Made by a program: the position numbers and the translations under genes. Under the pieces are notes generated by a model. That model saw only the letters and a list, made by a program, of their open reading frames with translations, searched no databases and was not told the origin of the DNA. DNA of 64,000 nt from JAFGNV01 sp964612485 (GTDB lineage Bacteria > Chloroflexota > Anaerolineae > 4572-78 > J111), in NCBI GenBank assembly GCA_964612485.1, contig CAZTFF010000006.1:62001-126000 (forward strand). The letters run 5' to 3'. This document shows, one piece after another, positions 25,113-33,768 of the stretch. How positions within the stretch are numbered: the stretch's first letter is position 1; the number at the start of each line of letters is the position of its first letter.

Positions 25113-25166
25113 TCTTCGTTTATAACTAATCAAATTATTATTTTGGGTCAGGAGGCTCCGTAGGTC

Positions 25167-26975
25167 GTGAAAAGTGATTTTATGATGGCAATCAACCAGG
25201 TTTGCCACGAGCGACAATTACCAACAGATATTGTTCTTGAGGCGGTTGAAGTTGCCCTAATTTCGGCTTACAAAAAGAATTTTGACGGTAACCATATTAC
25301 CGCTATGATTGAGTCCAAATCGGGCCAGCCACAGATCTTTATAGAAAAAGCTGTGGTTGATTCGGTTGAAGATGCGCATAATGAGATCTCGTTGAACGAC
25401 GCGCTGGCAATCAATCCCAACGCCGAAATCGGCGGGCTGGTTTCTGTTGAAAATACACCGGCAGATTTTGGCCGCATTGCGGCCCAAACCGCCAAACAGG
25501 TGATTTTGCAGCGTATTCGTGAAGCCGAACGAGACGCTTTATATAACAGCTATGTTGAACGGGAAGGGGAAGTTGTCAACGGTACCGTCCACAAAGTAGA
25601 CGCGCACCAGGTTACGCTGTCGTTGGGCAAAGTTGAAGCCTATCTGCCCCGCAACGAACAGATTCCCACCGAACGTTATTCGGAAGGGCAACGGCTGCGG
25701 GCCTACGTGTCCGCCGTCAACAAATCCAATCGCGGGCCACAGATCATTGTTTCCCGAACCCATCGCAATATGCTGCGCCGGCTTTTAGAAGTGGAAGTGC
25801 CTGAAATTTACAACGGCACCGTTGAAATCAAGTCGATTGCGCGGGAGGCCGGATATCGATCCAAAGTGGCGGTAGCCGCTTTGCAGGAAGGGGTTGATCC
25901 GGTAGGCTCGTGTGTGGGTATGCGGGGTACGCGCATCCAAAATATTGTTAATGAATTAAGCGGCGAAAAAATAGATGTGGTGCAGTGGAACCCCGATCTG
26001 TCGTACTTTATTGCCAACTCGCTGAGTCCGGCCCGGGTGATGAACGTGATGCTGGACGACATTAACGGCAAAACGGCCACCGTGGTTGTGCCGGATAAGC
26101 AGCTTTCGCTCGCCATCGGCAAAGAGGGCCAGAACGCGCGTTTGGCCGCCAAATTAACCAACTGGCGGATCGACATCAAAAGCGCCAGCGAAGCGATCAA
26201 AGAAACGTTGGAACTGGCCCAAACGAATGAAGCGATCATTGCCCGGATTGGGGATCGGATGGAAATCTTTGAAAATGCCGCCGCGATTGCCGCTGAAAAA
26301 GAGCCAATTGAATATACGGATAACGAACTGTCGATCTTTAGCGAGGCCATTGAGATTGTGAACCTGGCCCGGATGGCGATTGAGAATGAACGCCGCCAGA
26401 AAGAAGCGGAAGCCAGAGCTATTGCCACCGACGCCATTGATATTCTCAGCGAAGCCGAAGCTATTTTGAGCGGGCAAGGCCCCATTCTGGAAGAGGACGA
26501 CATTTTGGCTGCCGCTTCTGAAACCTTGGAGAAAGAACTTCCGACAGCGGAAGAAGAGGCAGAAGAAGACCGTGTGGCCGATCTGGTATCGGAGGCAGAA
26601 GCGCTCTTGTCTTCTGATGAGGAACCCACGGCTGAGGAGATAGAACCCGAAGACATTGAATCCACGTCGGAACCTGTTCTGGAAGAAATGGCAGAGCCGC
26701 CAGCCGAAGTAGAAGAGCAAGTGGAAGAAAAGGCCGAGGGAGAAGAAGAACAGAAAATCGAAATCATGCTCTCCAGCGAACTGGATTGGGAGGATGACGA
26801 CCTGACCGAGGCCGAGCGGGAACGCGAGAGACGCAAAGCGCGCGAAAAGAAACGCCGCCTGGTTTACGACGAGCGCCTGGGCGAAGTTGTGGCCGAACGA
26901 CGCCACAAAAAACGTCGCGGCGGTACGCGCAGTGGCGATTGGCTTGATTACGAAGAGATTGACGACGAATTCTAA
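25167..26975 (+). CDS. nusA: Transcription termination/antitermination factor NusA with long acidic tail
   Basis: 602 residues. The NTD (about 1-130) binds the RNA polymerase flap. The S1 domain follows (VNGTVHKVDAHQVTLSLG, about 130-200). KH1 and KH2 (about 205-345) carry GMRGTRIQNIVNELSGEKID and AIGKEGQNARLAAKLTNWRI. About 240 residues then follow that do not belong to the usual core. They are strongly acidic from about 420 to 530 (runs of Glu/Asp with Ala) and end in a basic patch (RRKAREKKRRLVYDERLGEV) and a final acidic DYEEIDDEF. The start is a GTG eleven bases after AGGAGG. It heads the nusA-ylxR-infB block. Confidence 0.95.
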   Translation: MKSDFMMAINQVCHERQLPTDIVLEAVEVALISAYKKNFDGNHITAMIESKSGQPQIFIEKAVVDSVEDAHNEISLNDALAINPNAEIGGLVSVENTPADFGRIAAQTAKQVILQRIREAERDALYNSYVEREGEVVNGTVHKVDAHQVTLSLGKVEAYLPRNEQIPTERYSEGQRLRAYVSAVNKSNRGPQIIVSRTHRNMLRRLLEVEVPEIYNGTVEIKSIAREAGYRSKVAVAALQEGVDPVGSCVGMRGTRIQNIVNELSGEKIDVVQWNPDLSYFIANSLSPARVMNVMLDDINGKTATVVVPDKQLSLAIGKEGQNARLAAKLTNWRIDIKSASEAIKETLELAQTNEAIIARIGDRMEIFENAAAIAAEKEPIEYTDNELSIFSEAIEIVNLARMAIENERRQKEAEARAIATDAIDILSEAEAILSGQGPILEEDDILAAASETLEKELPTAEEEAEEDRVADLVSEAEALLSSDEEPTAEEIEPEDIESTSEPVLEEMAEPPAEVEEQVEEKAEGEEEQKIEIMLSSELDWEDDDLTEAERERERRKAREKKRRLVYDERLGEVVAERRHKKRRGGTRSGDWLDYEEIDDEF

Positions 26976-26977
26976 TC

Positions 26978-27271
26978 ATGGCGCGTCAGAAACATAAGCC
27001 CCGGCGGACGTGTGTTGTTTGCCGGGGAACAACGGAAAAACGTGATTTGATTCGGGTGGTCAGAACTCCCGAAGGGCAAATTCGGGTTGACCCCACCGGC
27101 AAAGCCAATGGCCGCGGCGCTTATTTGTGCCAAAACCCAAAATGTTGGAAAATAGGGCTGGGCCAACAAAACATATTAGGACGCGCTTTAAAGGTAACCA
27201 TCAGCGACGAAGATGTCGCTGTTTTGCGATACTATTTAGAAACTGAACTTTCAAAAAAAGTTAAAGTGTAA
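26978..27271 (+). CDS. ylxR: YlxR/RnpM family RNA-binding protein
   Basis: 97 residues of the DUF448 family: RRTCVVCRGTTEKRDLIRVV, VDPTGKANGRGAYLC and the NPKCW segment match the conserved parts. The Cys residues (CVVC and LCQNPKC) are retained. In Bacillus this protein binds the RNase P RNA. It starts two bases after the nusA stop, in the standard nusA-ylxR-infB order. It is followed by an unusually long gap before infB. Confidence 0.93.
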   Translation: MARQKHKPRRTCVVCRGTTEKRDLIRVVRTPEGQIRVDPTGKANGRGAYLCQNPKCWKIGLGQQNILGRALKVTISDEDVAVLRYYLETELSKKVKV

Positions 27272-27665
27272 GGATGTATCCCAGGGGACGGATGATCCAG
27301 GTAAAAGAATATTGCATCGATTTGAGGCGGGTAACGGGATGCGAGCTGTGAACGCGGGTCAAAAAACCCGTGGAGCGAGGGCCAAATGAGCTAACAGAAC
27401 CTTAAAAACCTCGTTTGTTTCCTCAAAGAGCCTCTCACTCCCCGGCTTTGCCGGCCCTATCAAACCTCAAAAAAGTGGTATTCTCTCAATCACTAACGTG
27501 TTGACAGCCAGATCAAACGGCTGTTAATAAACATTCTATATAAAATTTTTACATCAGGCGTTTCGGCTGGATGTTTTTGCTGTGCCGGAATAGCGCGACA
27601 CGGCCTGCCGGCTGTCGAAAACTGTCGCTGATGATGTCCAATTTATCAATAAAGAGGTGGGTATT
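27272..27665 (+). promoter_or_regulatory. Long ylxR-infB intergenic leader with internal promoter
   Basis: A gap of about 390 bases where these genes usually nearly touch. It holds a stem CGCGGGT/ACCCGTG (27353-27359 with 27366-27372, one wobble pair) and a stem CCGGC/GCCGG near 27442-27454. A promoter TTGACA (27501-27506), 17 bases, TTAATA (27524-27529) has an ACAGCC/GGCTGT inverted repeat across its spacer. No open frame of note. I do not recognise a known riboswitch. Confidence 0.5.
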
Positions 27666-29480
27666 ATGGCAACAAGCACGCAAGAAAAAATAGATACAGC
27701 CCAAAACGGTAACATTATCGAAGTGCCGCCAACTATATCGGTGCGGGAACTGGCGGATCTAATGAAAGTCAGCCCCATTGAGATCATCAAAGAGTTGATG
27801 GGCAACGGCATTATGGCCAACATCAACCAGCAGATTGATTTTGATACCGTCTCGATTATTGGGGAAGAAATGGGATATGAGATTGTCCCGCCTCAGGTCC
27901 CTGAAGAAGAGGTCGAGGAGGAAGAAGAAGTTATTCCCCTGCAAAAACGCCTTATCGCCGACGAGGACCCGGCTAATCTCAAGCCCCGCGCCCCGGTTGT
28001 CACCGTTTTGGGCCACGTGGATCACGGGAAAACAACCCTGCTCGACGCCATTCGACATACCCATGTTGTCCAGGGGGAATCCGGCGGGATCACCCAGCAT
28101 ATCGGCGCGTATCAGGTTCAAGTCAGCGGCAAGGTGATCACCTTTTTAGATACCCCCGGCCACGCCGCGTTTACCGCTATGCGCGCTCGCGGCGCTCAGG
28201 CCACCGACCTGGCCGTACTGGTTGTGGCCGCCGACGATGGCGTAATGCCCCAAACCCGCGAGGCTGTTGAACACGCCCGGGCTGCCGGCGTGCCCATTCT
28301 GGTGGCGATGAACAAGATTGACAAAGATAACGCCAACCCCGAACGAGTCAAACAAGAATTGGCCAATATTGATCTGGTGGTGGAAGATTGGGGCGGCGAT
28401 ACAATTTGCGTGCCCATTTCAGCCCTGGAAAACAAAGGCATTGAAGACCTGCTGGAGAACATTCTGCTGGTTACGGATGTAGCCAACCTGCAAGCCAACC
28501 CGGATCGATTGGCCCAGGGCATGGTGATTGAAAGCGAGCTGGATAAACGGCGCGGCGCATCGGCCACCTTGCTGGTGCAAAACGGCACCCTCAAATTGGG
28601 CGACATCATAGTAATCGGACAGCAATATTGCCGCATTCGCGCCATGTTCAATGACCGGGGAGAAGAAATTTCCGAAGCGGGCCTCTCGGTGCCGGTTTCC
28701 GTATTAGGACTGTCTGATGTGCCTGAAGCCGGTGAGTTCTTTGAATCCGTCTCAAACGAGAAAACCGCGCGCGCCATTGTAGAAGAGCGGGTGGATGACG
28801 CCCGCCGCGCTCAAACCGTGCAGCGCCCCATCTTCTCTTTAGAAGAATTCTTCAAACAGCGCGGGCAAAGCGGAGATCAAACATTACGGCTCATTCTGAA
28901 GGTTGATGTGCAAGGCTCCCTGGAACCGATTGTCAACTCGCTCAAAGACCTGGGCGATGATGATCTAAAGGTCAAAATCCTGCTGGAAGGAACCGGCAAT
29001 ATTTCCGAATCAGACGTTAACCTGGCCGTTGCCTCCGGCGCCATCATCATCGGCTTCAATGTTCAGGTAGACGCCGCCGCCCAACGGGTGGCCGATAGCG
29101 AAGGCGTTGATATTCGCAACTATAGCATCATCTACAAACTGATTGATGATATTGACAAGGCGCTCAAGGGCCTGCTGGAACCGGTATACGCCGACAAGAT
29201 CATTGGCCATGCCACGGTACGGGCCGTATTTAAACTGGGCAAACGAGGCCAGGTGGCCGGCTCTTACATTACCGACGGCCAGATCACCCGCAATGCGATG
29301 GCGCGCGTGATCCGCAACCAGGAAATTCTGCACGATAGCAAGATTTCTTCTCTGAAACGATTCCAGGAGGATGTGCGTGAAGTGGCTACCGGTTTTGAAT
29401 GCGGCATTGGCGTTGATGGCTTTAATAACTTTGAAGAAAGCGATGTGATCGAAGCTTACGTAAAGGAACGTGTCAACTAA
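27666..29480 (+). CDS. infB: Translation initiation factor IF-2
   Basis: About 604 residues, a short IF-2: one IF2_N module (about 20-70, SVRELADLMKVSPIEIIKEL) and a brief acidic linker, then the GTPase domain. G1 is GHVDHGKT, the switch I region GGITQHIGAY, G3 DTPGH, G4 NKID and G5 SAL. Domain II, domain III and the C-terminal fMet-tRNA-binding domain (VFKLGKRGQVAGSYITDGQI) follow. Start at the ATG at 27666 after AGAGGTGG; a GTG three codons upstream overlaps the ribosome site. It has its own likely promoter in the preceding gap and is followed without a gap by rbfA. Confidence 0.96.
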   Translation: MATSTQEKIDTAQNGNIIEVPPTISVRELADLMKVSPIEIIKELMGNGIMANINQQIDFDTVSIIGEEMGYEIVPPQVPEEEVEEEEEVIPLQKRLIADEDPANLKPRAPVVTVLGHVDHGKTTLLDAIRHTHVVQGESGGITQHIGAYQVQVSGKVITFLDTPGHAAFTAMRARGAQATDLAVLVVAADDGVMPQTREAVEHARAAGVPILVAMNKIDKDNANPERVKQELANIDLVVEDWGGDTICVPISALENKGIEDLLENILLVTDVANLQANPDRLAQGMVIESELDKRRGASATLLVQNGTLKLGDIIVIGQQYCRIRAMFNDRGEEISEAGLSVPVSVLGLSDVPEAGEFFESVSNEKTARAIVEERVDDARRAQTVQRPIFSLEEFFKQRGQSGDQTLRLILKVDVQGSLEPIVNSLKDLGDDDLKVKILLEGTGNISESDVNLAVASGAIIIGFNVQVDAAAQRVADSEGVDIRNYSIIYKLIDDIDKALKGLLEPVYADKIIGHATVRAVFKLGKRGQVAGSYITDGQITRNAMARVIRNQEILHDSKISSLKRFQEDVREVATGFECGIGVDGFNNFEESDVIEAYVKERVN

Positions 29481-29867
29481 ATGGCCACCCGGCGCCAAAA
29501 AAAAGTAGCCGAATTGCTACACAAAGAAATCAGCCAGTTGATCCAATTTCAAACACAAGACCCACGCCTGGGCTTTGTAACCATCACCGGCGTTGATGTG
29601 ACGCCCGATTTACGCCAGGCCAAGGTCTATTTTACCATTCTTGATGACGACAGCCTGGAAGAAACCCTGGCCGGCCTTAACAGCGCCAGCGGTTTCTTCC
29701 GGCATCAACTGGCCCAAACTCTTGACCTGCGCCATATTCCCGAACTGAGCTTCAAATGGGATAAAACGTTGGAAAACGCGCTGCGCATCGACAGCCTGCT
29801 CGACACCATCAAAAAGGAATATCCGCCCGCCGAAGACGATCAACCCCAAACTCAAGAAGGCGATTAA
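29481..29867 (+). CDS. rbfA: Ribosome-binding factor A
   Basis: 128 residues with the single KH-like RbfA fold: RRQKKVAELLHKEISQLIQF, DPRLGFVTITGVDVTPDLRQ and AKVYFTIL are the hallmark blocks, and LRHIPELSFKWDKTLENALR closes the fold. It acts in 30S subunit maturation at the 5' end of 16S rRNA. A short acidic tail (PPAEDDQPQTQEGD) follows. It abuts infB directly and overlaps the truB start by one base. Confidence 0.94.
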   Translation: MATRRQKKVAELLHKEISQLIQFQTQDPRLGFVTITGVDVTPDLRQAKVYFTILDDDSLEETLAGLNSASGFFRHQLAQTLDLRHIPELSFKWDKTLENALRIDSLLDTIKKEYPPAEDDQPQTQEGD

Positions 29868-30817
29868 TGGCAGCCCGGCAGCCCCACAGCCTGTCCGGCC
29901 TGGTGAATATCAATAAACCGCCGGGGATGACGTCGCACGATGTGGTGGCGCGTGTCCGCAAATTGGCCGGGCAGCGAAAAGTGGGCCACGCCGGAACGCT
30001 GGACCCGCTGGCAACCGGCGTCTTGCTGGTTTGCCTGGGCCGGGCCACCCGATTGATTGAGTATGTGATGAACAGCGCCAAACAATACCGGGCCACCCTA
30101 TGCTTTGGCGTCAGCACCACCACGCTGGATGCGGAAGGCGAGATTGTGGCCGCCACCGATGCCGCCCACCTCACCGAGCCGCGCCTCCGCCGCCTGCTCC
30201 CCCAATTTACCGGCAGCATCCAGCAAGTTCCTCCTCAATTTTCCGCCATCAAAAAAGATGGCCGCCCTGTTTACAAACTGGCCCGCGCCGGCCAAAAAAT
30301 CGATCTTTCTCCCCGCCCCGTCACCATCTATTCGTTGGAGTGGATTTTGTGGGAGCCGCCGCATCTCACGCTGGATATTGGTTGCTCCGCCGGCACGTAT
30401 ATCCGCGCGCTGGCGCGTGATCTGGGCGATGCCGCCGGCACCGGCGCTCATCTCTCCCAATTGATTCGCACGGCCAGCGGTACCTGGACTTTGAATGAGG
30501 CCGTTACTCTGGAAACGCTGGAGAACAGCCCGGATTGGCAGCAGTATCTTCACCCGCTCGACCGGATGGTATCGCACCTGCCGCGCGTTACGCTCACCGA
30601 AAACGACGCCGCCGATGTGAAATATGGCCGCCGGATCACGCTGGAAACGATGGGCACAGCTTCCGAATCGCCGTTGGTTTGCGCGTATACCCCCGCCGGA
30701 GCGTTCCTGGCAATTTTGACGCGAGATGAATCAGATGCTAAACTTTGGAAGCCTAAAAAAGTGTTTGACTCCGGCAAACACGCAGCATCCGGCACGTTGT
30801 CTACATCTCATCAATGA
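29867..30817 (+). CDS. truB: tRNA pseudouridine(55) synthase
   Basis: 316 residues. NINKPPGMTSHDVVARVR is the N-terminal TruB block. GHAGTLDPLATGVLLVCLGR carries the catalytic Asp (in TLDP). PPQFSAIKKDGRPVYKLAR and SAGTYIRALARDLG are the other conserved motifs. It converts U55 to pseudouridine in the T-loop of tRNAs. The C-terminal 70 residues (after about 245) resemble a PUA-like tail. It begins with a TAATG overlap with rbfA. Confidence 0.95.
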   Translation: MAARQPHSLSGLVNINKPPGMTSHDVVARVRKLAGQRKVGHAGTLDPLATGVLLVCLGRATRLIEYVMNSAKQYRATLCFGVSTTTLDAEGEIVAATDAAHLTEPRLRRLLPQFTGSIQQVPPQFSAIKKDGRPVYKLARAGQKIDLSPRPVTIYSLEWILWEPPHLTLDIGCSAGTYIRALARDLGDAAGTGAHLSQLIRTASGTWTLNEAVTLETLENSPDWQQYLHPLDRMVSHLPRVTLTENDAADVKYGRRITLETMGTASESPLVCAYTPAGAFLAILTRDESDAKLWKPKKVFDSGKHAASGTLSTSHQ

Positions 30818-30832
30818 GCGAATATTCCAGGT

Positions 30833-31774
30833 ATGCAAATATTCCGCACTCTTTCGTCGGTTCATCTCACCCGGCCAACTATTTTGACCATTGGCACCTT
30901 CGACGGCCTGCATCGCGGCCATCAGGCGCTGCTTCAACAGTTGCAAGCTGCCGCCCGCCGACAGCAGGCGCAAACGGCTGTACTCACCTTTCACCCTCGC
31001 CCTAAAACCGTTCTGGCCCCGCATCTGGCCAATAACGATTACCTGACCACCTCCGCCGAGCGAATCGCCTTGTTTGAAGCATGGGGCCTTGATGTGTTGA
31101 TCGTCACCCCCTTTACCGTAGAATTTTCGCAGATGAGCGCGCGCAGTTTTATGGAACTGGTCACAGAAAAGATCAACCTGATTGAATTTTGGGCCGGGCA
31201 CGATTTTGCGTTGGGCAAAAACAGGGAAGGCAATCTCCAAAAACTGGCCGAACTGGGAGCGGAACTGAATTACACCATCCACGAAATTGAACCTTTTTTG
31301 CTCGATGGGGAGGTCGTGAGCAGCACCAAGATTCGGGAGCTCTTGCGCGCGGGCGAGGTCCGTTTGGCGGCCCGCATGCTGGGCCGCTATCCATCCGTAA
31401 CCGGCCAGGTAAGCACGGGGGCGCAGCGCGGGCGGGAAATCGGGTTCCCGACCACCAATTTAACCGTTCCCCCGGAACGGCTGCTGCCGGCCAACGGCGT
31501 GTACGCCACCTTTGTGCAGCTTGACCGGCATCGCCTGCCCGGCGTCACCAACATTGGGGTGCGGCCAAGTTTTGAAGAAAAAGTCTGCACGGTAGAAACT
31601 TACATTTTTGACTTTGACCAGTACCTCTACGGCCAGACGCTGACCCTGCAATTTGTTGAGCGCTTGCGGCCCGAAATGAAGTTCGACAACATTGAGCAGC
31701 TATCGGCGCAGATTTCGCGCGATGTTGAGCAGGCCGGCATCATTCTAACTCAAGAACCGGCGGCCCCATCGTGA
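30833..31774 (+). CDS. ribF: Bifunctional riboflavin kinase/FMN adenylyltransferase
   Basis: 313 residues. The N-terminal adenylyltransferase domain (about 1-175) has TIGTFDGLHRGHQALLQQL with the HxGH nucleotidyl-transfer motif. The C-terminal flavokinase domain (about 185-305) has GRYPSVTGQVSTGAQRGREI, GFPTTNLT and LPGVTNIGVRPSF. It makes FMN and FAD from riboflavin. It lies 15 bases behind truB, the usual order, and its stop overlaps the GTG start of the next gene. Confidence 0.95.
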   Translation: MQIFRTLSSVHLTRPTILTIGTFDGLHRGHQALLQQLQAAARRQQAQTAVLTFHPRPKTVLAPHLANNDYLTTSAERIALFEAWGLDVLIVTPFTVEFSQMSARSFMELVTEKINLIEFWAGHDFALGKNREGNLQKLAELGAELNYTIHEIEPFLLDGEVVSSTKIRELLRAGEVRLAARMLGRYPSVTGQVSTGAQRGREIGFPTTNLTVPPERLLPANGVYATFVQLDRHRLPGVTNIGVRPSFEEKVCTVETYIFDFDQYLYGQTLTLQFVERLRPEMKFDNIEQLSAQISRDVEQAGIILTQEPAAPS

Positions 31775-32718
31775 CTCATCCCAGAGAAGCCACCAGCCGC
31801 AATCTAAAAAACCCCTCCTGGAGCGTCGGCGACATTCACGGCCAGTACAGCTACCGCAATCCCCACGCCGACCTGTACCTGTACCTCAGCCAGTGGTCGG
31901 ATATGGAATCGTACCTCAATGTGGGCTACTCCCGGCCCGGCCAGTACCACCTGCACGTCAGCAGCCACCTGCGGCTCATCAACCGGCTGGCCGACGGCCT
32001 GCTGTATCTCCACGCCGCCGGCCCTCACGCCGCTGATAATCGTTTGCTCGACGTGGCCTCGGGGCGAGGCGGAGCCGCCATTCATGCCCGGCAGCGTTAC
32101 GGGCTGGAGGTGGTGGGCCTCGACATCACCCCTTACAATGCCCGCCGCGCAACGCAAAACGCCCAAGAAAAAAAGGTGTGGCCTACGGTGCAGTTTGGAA
32201 TGGGCAACGCCCATATTTTGCCGCTGGCCGATCAATCTTTTTCATTGGCCTGGTCCATCGAATCGCCCGCCCATTTCGCCGACAAACCGGTCTTTCTCCA
32301 GGAAATTGCCCGCATCTTAAAACCCGGCGGGGCGTTCACCTTTGCCGATTTGTTGATGGTTGAGCCGGTGGTCACCGCGTCGGCGGAGAACCGGCGCATT
32401 TACGATGAATTTTTGCGGGTGTGGGATGTTCCCTACCTGGAAACCTTTGACAGCTACAAACAAGCCCTGGCCGAGGCGGGATTGGCGTTGCGCCGCAGCG
32501 AGATTGTCACCCGCTACAATCTGGATACTCTCAACCGCGATTGCGTGATCTTTCTGTGGTTATCCAAAGTTAAATGGCTGTATAAAACTTACAAGCGCTA
32601 TCTCCACTGGCGCACCGGCGCTAATTTAGACCACGTTTACGAGCACGTGCTTGGCTCTCACCGCGCGCTGCGGCTGGGCATGATTGATTACAGCCTGTTC
32701 TGGACGGTTCGAAAGTAA
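31771..32718 (+). CDS. SAM-dependent methyltransferase, small-molecule type
   Basis: 315 residues. Motif I is LLDVASGRGGAAIHARQRYG and the Asp after beta2 is in VVGLDITPYN. The SFSLAWSIESPAHFADK region and the ILKPGGAFTFADLL block complete the fold. The acidic/Glu-rich active region and the tail (about 230-315, DYSLFWTVRK end) resemble methyltransferases of the tocopherol/sterol or glycine-sarcosine sort. The substrate cannot be named. It starts with GTG overlapping the ribF stop (GTGA), so it is the last gene of the nusA-ribF transcript. Confidence 0.85.
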   Translation: MTHPREATSRNLKNPSWSVGDIHGQYSYRNPHADLYLYLSQWSDMESYLNVGYSRPGQYHLHVSSHLRLINRLADGLLYLHAAGPHAADNRLLDVASGRGGAAIHARQRYGLEVVGLDITPYNARRATQNAQEKKVWPTVQFGMGNAHILPLADQSFSLAWSIESPAHFADKPVFLQEIARILKPGGAFTFADLLMVEPVVTASAENRRIYDEFLRVWDVPYLETFDSYKQALAEAGLALRRSEIVTRYNLDTLNRDCVIFLWLSKVKWLYKTYKRYLHWRTGANLDHVYEHVLGSHRALRLGMIDYSLFWTVRK

Positions 32719-32721
32719 CGC

Positions 32722-32750
32722 TTGTATTACATAACTTTCTCTCGTATAAT
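32722..32750 (+). promoter_or_regulatory. Promoter of the SppA-like/DUF4350 operon
   Basis: TTGTAT (32722-32727), 17 bases, TATAAT (32745-32750), about 110 bases before the protease start. Confidence 0.6.
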
Positions 32751-32862
32751 AATAAAAAATCATCCTCGCCATCTCCACTTCCCACATCTTCTCCGGGTTC
32801 ATTCTGATTTAATCTATATCAGCTAAATTATAATATCAAGGTAGTAACAAGAAGGAGACGTC

Positions 32863-33762
32863 ATGAGCCAAAAAAATCAGGAGCGCAAGCCGATGAGGTC
32901 GATACTTTTCACGGTGATAATTTTTTTGATGGTTATCGCCGTGGCCTTGGTCGCAGGGTATTATCTGGCCGAGACTTTAGCGCCCCCCCCAAAAATTGCG
33001 GTGCTGGAAGTTGATACCCAGGTAACCAACTTACTCTCTCAAATTACCGAACGACAGATCAACTACGCGCTCAACGCCCCCGATATCAAAGGCGTGGTGT
33101 TAGCCATCAACAGCCCCGGCGGCGGCGCGTCGGCGGGGCACGACATTTACTTTCAAATCCTCAAACTCAGAGAAAAGAAACCGGTGGTCGCCAGCGTAGA
33201 CATTGGCGCCTTTAGCGCCGCCTACCAGATTGCCGTGGCTTCCAACGAGATTTACGCCAAACCGGCCTCGTTTGTGGGCAATGTAGGCGTCATTATGGGG
33301 TCGCCCCAGCCGGAGCAATTGAGCGAAAACGTGATCACCACCGGGCCGTTCAAGAGCACGGGCGGCAGCGCCACCAGCGTGCTGCAAAAACAAAACTTGC
33401 TCTATTATGATTTTAGAGACACGGTGGTGGCCGAACGCTCCGCTTCGCCCAACCCGCTGAAAATGACACCCGAAGAATTGGCAACCGGCGAAATTTGGGT
33501 AGGCATCGAAGCGATGGATTACGGCCTCATCGACAATATCGGCTCCAAACTGGACGCCGCCGATGCCGCGGCTGAAATGGCCGGGGTCCGCAATTACAAA
33601 CTGGTCAACCTGCGCGACGAATACCTGGCCTCCCTGGAAGACACCGCACTCACTTCGGCGGAAGAGATGTTTGAGGCGCTGGAAAAGCAGCCGGAGCTTG
33701 ACCTCAGCAGCGCCGAACACGAGTGGCCCACCTTTTATCAACTCTATATCCCGCTGGAGTAA
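32863..33762 (+). CDS. SppA-like S49 peptidase (signal peptide peptidase family)
   Basis: 299 residues. One N-terminal membrane anchor (about 12-33) is followed by a ClpP/crotonase-fold domain. GVVLAINSPGGGASAG is the oxyanion-region motif. VDIGAFSAAYQIAVASNEIY holds the presumed nucleophile Ser (in FSAAY, where typical SppA has ASGGYY). TTGPFKSTG holds the presumed general-base Lys. It is a short, single-domain form. The active-site surroundings differ from standard SppA, so the substrate may not be signal peptides. The next gene, a DUF4350 surface protein, starts six bases after its stop. Confidence 0.85.
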   Translation: MSQKNQERKPMRSILFTVIIFLMVIAVALVAGYYLAETLAPPPKIAVLEVDTQVTNLLSQITERQINYALNAPDIKGVVLAINSPGGGASAGHDIYFQILKLREKKPVVASVDIGAFSAAYQIAVASNEIYAKPASFVGNVGVIMGSPQPEQLSENVITTGPFKSTGGSATSVLQKQNLLYYDFRDTVVAERSASPNPLKMTPEELATGEIWVGIEAMDYGLIDNIGSKLDAADAAAEMAGVRNYKLVNLRDEYLASLEDTALTSAEEMFEALEKQPELDLSSAEHEWPTFYQLYIPLE

Positions 33763-33768
33763 ATCATA

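Noticed and set aside
25808..26836. A 342-residue Ser-rich minus-strand frame
   Set aside because: Antisense to nusA; the Ser richness comes from the Glu/Ala codons of the acidic tail read backwards.
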